Translations under genes and position numbers: made by a program
Shown here: positions 33,632 through 37,500 of the stretch, piece after piece
Layout of the letters: every line of letters begins with the position of its first letter
How positions within the stretch are numbered: position 1 is the stretch's first letter
From: an uncultured Bacteroidaceae bacterium
GTDB taxonomy: Bacteria > Bacteroidota > Bacteroidia > Bacteroidales > Bacteroidaceae
Reading direction: 5' to 3'
Length of the DNA stretch: 37,500 nucleotides
Assembly (NCBI GenBank): GCA_905233465.1
Contig: CAJOEI010000013.1
Coordinates: 1 to 37,500 of the forward strand
Notes under the pieces: generated by a model
Database searches by the model: none
Seen by the model: the letters and a program-made list of their open reading frames with translations, nothing else
What the model was told of the DNA's origin: nothing

Positions 33632-35640
33632 GCGTAACCATAAGCAAATAGTGCCGTGCCGCTGGTCTCACGCCCGGGGGCATAGCTCGGGTCGAGCATC
33701 GAGCGTGTCCAGTAGCCTTCTGCCTGCTGACAGGCCTTGATGCTCTGGGCCATGCGTCGGTAGTAGCTGATGTACTCGTCGCGATGGCTGTCTGTGACAG
33801 GCAGCTCGCTGAGCACAGTGGCAAAGCACGCGAATATCCATCCGTCGCCGCGTGCCCAGAAGTCCTTCTTGCCGGCCGTGGTCTTGTGGCTCGGGTAGAT
33901 GTATTTGGCATCACGGAAGTATAGCCCCGTGGCATCGGCTCCACTCTCGTCGCACATTAGGTCGGTAGCCCATCGCCAATAGGCATACATCTTATCAAGA
34001 TATGTCTGATTGCCAGTGATGGCGTACATCTTCGTCATGATGGGCATGACCATAAACAGTCCGTCGACCCACCAGAGGTAGTCAACTGCCGACGTGCTGA
34101 TCTCGTAGTTCATCACCTCCAATGCCCGCTCAATCTTCTTGGCCTCGTGGTTCGGGTCGAGACGGTAGAGGTCCTGATAGACCTGGAAGCACACCTGATT
34201 GTCGCCGAAGAGCACCCAGTTGGCGCCCTCGCCGTAGGTCTTGTATTGCCATTGCGACTTGTCGGTGCCTGTGGCTCCCCACCAGTTGTTGCGCTGCGAC
34301 CATGCCGTGGAGAAGTCGCGATAAGACTCGTCGCCCGTGGCCACGTATGCCGCCATGTTACCGATATGGTATACGGCGCGGTTCCAGAAGTAGTCGCCAT
34401 GCGACGGGTTGCGCGTCTGCCACGTCTCATTGACGGTGTTGAGCACAGCGAGCACATCGTTCTTGGTCGGGATAGTGGTCATCGTGGTGACAGTGAGCGG
34501 CTTGTCCACACTGGCCTTGAATGCTTCGAGGGCTGCAAACCAATCCTCATCGCTGCCATAGCGACCAACAGGGAACTGGTTCCAGCCTGCACCAAAGTAG
34601 TAAGTCAGATCCGTGCCGGGCGTGTAGTCCACGACGAGACACAGGTGGTTGCCGATGACCTGTGTCGTCACGCCATCACCGGGCACGTAGGCTCCTTGAT
34701 AGAAGCGCGACGAGGAGTTGTTGACGCTGCCCTCGCTCTTGTTCTCGGCACGTCCGATGAGGCCGGGCACATCCATGAAATCGTTGCCCGCCACGTTTGT
34801 GCCCATGTCTGTATGCTGGTAGATTGCTATGGCCAGACGTATGTTCTTCTGAGGCCCGTCGAGACGCACCGTGGCGCGGTTGAGCAGTGCTCCGGCAGAG
34901 GTCTGCACCTGCACGGTCTTGGTATATGTGGCTCCGTCGATGACGACGTTGTTGTATGTCAGCGTAAAGCTTTGTGCGAGTGCTCCCTGGTCGTCGAAGT
35001 CGCATGTGTTGTAGGGGTTGTGCATCAACAGCTGTCCACCTACCACGGCTGCCGTGCCGCCGCAGCCCAGGCGCTTGCCGTTGACGGAATAAGCATCAAC
35101 GCCATATTGGCTCTCGTTGTGGTAGTTCGACAGGCCATACATGGCGTCGATGATGGGTGCAGCCTGTTTCTTCTGCCACACATCCACGCCCTGCGCGGTA
35201 TTGGGTTCGGAACTTAGCAGCACCGACGAGTACATACGGTAGGCACAAAGGTCGTTTTCCCAAGCTATGTCAGCTCGCGACGACGGCATCTTCACGGCCG
35301 AGTACGTGAGTGTGGCGGGCGTTGTGGGCGTGCCGCTGACAAAACGGTAGCCTGCCGTCTGGCCGCGACCCACACTGGCTTGAAAGCGTGCGCGGCCGTC
35401 GGCCGTGACCTCAAAGGGCACCGTGCTGCCGCCCTCGGTCTGCAGCGCACACGCTGCGAGGTTGACACTTGATGGCACGCTGACCTCCACGGTCTCACCG
35501 TTGCGGTCGGTGGGCAGGGCATTCTTGAGGCGGAAGGCATATTGCTCAGTCTGAGCGAAGCCGATGGCTGGCACTGCCAGAAATGATACCAATGCTATGA
35601 GGGCGCCGAGGCGGCGCATGATGCTGCTGGTTGTTCTCAT
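33436..35640 (-). CDS. N-terminal part of the frameshifted gene: DUF4861 plus GH105
   Basis: This frame is 734 aa, but only about the first 683 residues are authentic; the last 50 or so (GGTTSPPWPCSPTAP onward) are out-of-frame. It has a signal peptide (about 1-30, IGFAQ). The DUF4861-like domain (about 32-400) includes FVLLSSEPN-like strands, LSNYHNESQYGVDAY and YYFGAGWNQFP. The GH105 (alpha/alpha)6 part (about 410-683) includes NYWW/WWVDGLFMVMPIM, FWARGDGWIFACFATVL and GTALFAYGYAWGINNG. GH105 removes unsaturated uronic acid from lyase products. The ATG at 35640 (reading minus) lies about 30 bases after its promoter. Confidence 0.75.
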   Translation of the reverse strand: MRTTSSIMRRLGALIALVSFLAVPAIGFAQTEQYAFRLKNALPTDRNGETVEVSVPSSVNLAACALQTEGGSTVPFEVTADGRARFQASVGRGQTAGYRFVSGTPTTPATLTYSAVKMPSSRADIAWENDLCAYRMYSSVLLSSEPNTAQGVDVWQKKQAAPIIDAMYGLSNYHNESQYGVDAYSVNGKRLGCGGTAAVVGGQLLMHNPYNTCDFDDQGALAQSFTLTYNNVVIDGATYTKTVQVQTSAGALLNRATVRLDGPQKNIRLAIAIYQHTDMGTNVAGNDFMDVPGLIGRAENKSEGSVNNSSSRFYQGAYVPGDGVTTQVIGNHLCLVVDYTPGTDLTYYFGAGWNQFPVGRYGSDEDWFAALEAFKASVDKPLTVTTMTTIPTKNDVLAVLNTVNETWQTRNPSHGDYFWNRAVYHIGNMAAYVATGDESYRDFSTAWSQRNNWWGATGTDKSQWQYKTYGEGANWVLFGDNQVCFQVYQDLYRLDPNHEAKKIERALEVMNYEISTSAVDYLWWVDGLFMVMPIMTKMYAITGNQTYLDKMYAYWRWATDLMCDESGADATGLYFRDAKYIYPSHKTTAGKKDFWARGDGWIFACFATVLSELPVTDSHRDEYISYYRRMAQSIKACQQAEGYWTRSMLDPSYAPGRETSGTALFAYGYAWGINNGILSEADYGGTTSPPWPCSPTAPWDTYNLSARRPTPTRRSAQQVTTTLAWEPICWQRPR

Positions 35641-35669
35641 CTTGCAAGGAGTTTACGTTGTTTCGGGGG

Positions 35670-35677
35670 CAAATTTA
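35670..35677 (-). promoter_or_regulatory. -7 promoter element of the DUF4861-GH105 gene
   Basis: On the minus strand TAAATTTG (plus CAAATTTA, 35670-35677) fits TAnnTTTG and lies about 30 bases before the ATG at 35640. It is divergent from the GH31 promoter about 100 bases away, so the two carbohydrate-active genes share one 195-base control region. Confidence 0.6.
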
Positions 35678-35774
35678 ATTATTTCCGCACTACCGATGCA
35701 GCATAAGGTAGTTAATAAAACGTAAAAACGATGCTACAGAGGCTCATGGCGGCCCGATGACTATATTATTTCCA

Positions 35775-35782
35775 TATCTTTG
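35775..35782 (+). promoter_or_regulatory. -7 promoter element of the GH31 gene
   Basis: TATCTTTG at 35775-35782 fits TAnnTTTG exactly and is followed by a leader of roughly 45 bases before the ATG at 35836. No TTTG is found at the ideal -33 distance, which may mean that an activator is needed. Confidence 0.55.
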
Positions 35783-35835
35783 CATGTCCAAATGAGGATA
35801 GATTTGTAAATAGCTAAACATAATCATATAGACCT

Positions 35836-37500
35836 ATGAAGAAAATCTGTATCACATTGCTGGCATGTCTGCTGACATGCATTGGAATGCAGGCTGCGCG
35901 CCCCGCCAACGTCGCTGCCAAAGAGGTGCACACCGCCGACGGCACCACAGTGAGCATCACCACCTACGGCGACGGCATTGTGCGCGTGGTTAAATACAAA
36001 GGCGCTGCCATGCCGCAGAAAAAGAGCTACTCCGTCATCATGCAGCCCACAGAGGCCAAGGCACCCACACTGCTGTGCAGCGTCGATGAGTCCACGGGCC
36101 GCGTGACCTTCACCGATGCTGCCGGCACGGTGCTGCTGCGCGAGAGCGGCGATGGCGGTTTCGCCCTGCGTCCCCAAGGCGATGCCTGGCGCATCAGCCA
36201 GACATGGGAGATTGGAGCCGAAGAAGAGATTTACGGTCTGGGACAGCTGGGCGACGATGCCATGAGCTGGCGCGGCCGGGAGAAGCAGCTGTGGAACAGC
36301 AACGGATACATTGCCATACCATACATCACCAGTCAGCGCGGCTTCGGCCTCTACTGGGACAACGCCGGTAAGAGCCATTTCAGCAGCAAGGCACAGCAGG
36401 GCCGACAGCAGGTGGAGTTCACATCGGAGTACAGCTCATGCATAGACTACTATGTGATGTATCGCGACGGCAGTCAGGACGGCGTCATCGATTGCATACG
36501 CCAGCTCACAGGCCAGGCCACAATGTTTCCGCTGTGGACCATGGGCCACTGGCAGTGCCGCGAGCGCTACAAGACCAGCGACGAGCTGGCCGCAGTGCTG
36601 GATCGCTACCGCGAGCTGGGCATACCCCTCGACGGCATCGTGCAGGACTGGCAGTACTGGGGCTGCGACAGCAACTGGAACGCCATGCGATTTGAGAACC
36701 CATATTATATTAATAAGGTGTCGGATCCCGCCTGGGCAAAGTACCTGCCCGACGACCTGCGCCAGCTGGCAGCAGAGTACACAGCCGCCGGCCGCGAGCC
36801 GCGGCTTAAGAGCCCGCAGCAGATGGTGGACTATGTCCACAGCAACAACGCACACCTGATGATCAGCATCTGGGCCAGCTTCGGACCCTGGACACAGCCA
36901 TACCGCGAGCTGAAGAAGATTGGCGGGCTGCTGCCCTTCGACACCTGGCCAAGAGAGAAAGGCGTGCAGCCCTACGACGCCTTCAACCCCAAGGCGCGCG
37001 ACATCTACTGGCGCTATCTGAGCCACCTCTACGACATGGGCTTCGATGCATGGTGGACCGACTCCACAGAGCCCGACCACTTCAACGAGACCGACGAGAC
37101 TGACAACTACCAGACGCACGACGGCCCGTGGATAAGCGTGAAGAACGCCTTCGCACTAATGACCAACCGCGGCATCTACGAACACCAGCGTGCCGCCGAG
37201 AAGCAGAAGATAAAGAAGGTGAAGAACTACAAGGGCAAGCGCTCGGTGCAGATGACGCGCAGCGGCACCTTCGGTCTGCAGCACTACGGCACCTTCTCGT
37301 GGAGCGGCGACATCACAGCCTCGTGGCAGGTGATGAAGCGTCAGGTGCCCAGCGGCCTCAACTACTCTCTCTGCGGCATACCGTTCTGGAACACCGACAT
37401 CGGCGGCTTCTTCTACTGGGACTACTGGAACGATCCGCGCAACCCGGCGCTGCAGGAGCTGCACACACGCTGGATGCAGTGGGGCACCTTCATGCCGCTG
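35836..37500 (+). CDS. GH31 alpha-glycosidase (alpha-xylosidase/alpha-glucosidase type), cut by window end
   Basis: The frame is open from ATG 35836 to the last base, so 555 codons are visible and the 3' end is missing. A signal peptide (about 1-20, CIGMQAA) is followed by the N-terminal beta-sandwich (EIYGLGQLGDDAMSWRG, FGLYWDN). The GH31 barrel has PLDGIVQDWQYWG and the nucleophile D409 in WWTDSTEPD. A segment like IPFWNTDIGGFFYWD at about 515-530 follows, where the acid/base region lies. The GIVQDWQYWG and DSTEPD pattern is common in GH31 alpha-xylosidases of gut Bacteroidota. It should act outside the cytoplasm on xyloglucan- or glucan-type oligosaccharides; specificity cannot be fixed from the visible part. 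Confidence 0.92.
   Translation, partial: MKKICITLLACLLTCIGMQAARPANVAAKEVHTADGTTVSITTYGDGIVRVVKYKGAAMPQKKSYSVIMQPTEAKAPTLLCSVDESTGRVTFTDAAGTVLLRESGDGGFALRPQGDAWRISQTWEIGAEEEIYGLGQLGDDAMSWRGREKQLWNSNGYIAIPYITSQRGFGLYWDNAGKSHFSSKAQQGRQQVEFTSEYSSCIDYYVMYRDGSQDGVIDCIRQLTGQATMFPLWTMGHWQCRERYKTSDELAAVLDRYRELGIPLDGIVQDWQYWGCDSNWNAMRFENPYYINKVSDPAWAKYLPDDLRQLAAEYTAAGREPRLKSPQQMVDYVHSNNAHLMISIWASFGPWTQPYRELKKIGGLLPFDTWPREKGVQPYDAFNPKARDIYWRYLSHLYDMGFDAWWTDSTEPDHFNETDETDNYQTHDGPWISVKNAFALMTNRGIYEHQRAAEKQKIKKVKNYKGKRSVQMTRSGTFGLQHYGTFSWSGDITASWQVMKRQVPSGLNYSLCGIPFWNTDIGGFFYWDYWNDPRNPALQELHTRWMQWGTFMPL

Larger units (their letters stand above)
31670..35640 (-). pseudogene. Frameshifted DUF4861-GH105-discoidin-LamG protein
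   Basis: Two overlapping frames form one gene of about 1323 codons. The upstream frame reads to Tyr at 33592-33594 (SEADY), and the downstream frame resumes with Trp at 33590-33592 (WRNYLTTVALQPDGTVGYIQP). Adding one base there restores a normal GH105 C-terminus. Domain order is signal peptide, DUF4861-like, GH105, short beta domain, F5/8-type C (discoidin), Ig-like, LamG-like and a YDLSGR tail. Intact, it would be a secreted unsaturated-glucuronyl/rhamnogalacturonyl hydrolase with binding modules. The rest of both frames shows no other damage, so the event is very recent or a sequencing error. Confidence 0.8.

Noticed and set aside
34147..35217. Long + strand ORF of 356 codons opposite the DUF4861-GH105 gene
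   Set aside because: It is antisense to well-defined conserved domains in a GC-rich gene; the translation has no recognisable domain, and the frame is open because of codon bias on the other strand.

Overview
The window looks like chromosomal DNA of a Bacteroidota bacterium, most likely Prevotella or a close relative. The evidence is SusC/SusD pairs, lipoprotein signal peptides, promoters of the Bacteroidota type (TAnnTTTG at -7), a tmRNA whose tag reads GETQYALAA, GC-rich genes separated by AT-rich gaps, and no reliance on Shine-Dalgarno sites. The genus is an inference. I see no phage, transposase, CRISPR array, tRNA or rRNA.

Region 1 (about 340-14480, all + strand) is a compact fructan (probably levan) utilisation locus. 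In order it holds a membrane-spanning sensor/regulator, SusC, SusD, a DUF4960 surface glycan-binding lipoprotein, a GH32 lipoprotein resembling surface endo-levanases, a secreted exo-acting GH32, an MFS sugar permease, a fructokinase and a strong hairpin terminator. The gene set matches the Bacteroides thetaiotaomicron levan locus. The inferred flow is: bind and cut levan at the surface, import oligosaccharides through SusCD, release fructose in the periplasm, import it and phosphorylate it. Free periplasmic fructose probably signals through the regulator.

Region 2 (about 14480-15915) has a small FlK-type hotdog thioesterase (+) facing the tmRNA gene ssrA (-). A 69-bp near-perfect palindrome runs into the 3' end of ssrA.

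Region 3 (about 15919-27606, + strand) is an exopolysaccharide locus of the Wzx/Wzy type. It holds an initiating sugar-phosphate transferase, an outer-membrane export protein with six SLBB-like repeats, a Wzz-like co-polymerase without a kinase domain, a flippase, a polymerase, three glycosyltransferases and, behind its own promoter, a B12-binding-type radical SAM protein. Several of these genes overlap or nearly touch.

Region 4 (about 27634-37500) is a loose group of secreted carbohydrate-active genes without SusCD: a GH27 alpha-galactosidase, a DUF3237 protein, an alpha/beta-hydrolase esterase, a TRIC/UPF0126 membrane protein, a very large DUF4861-GH105-discoidin-LamG protein broken by one frameshift, and a GH31 enzyme that runs off the window end.

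The least ordinary signals are: the ssrA palindrome; short intergenic-type repeats that have become coding sequence inside two genes of the fructan locus; AT-rich 7- and 9-bp repeats that abut start codons; a fructan regulator lacking the histidine kinase and receiver parts of the usual hybrid two-component sensor; and a C-terminal tail shared by two secreted proteins.
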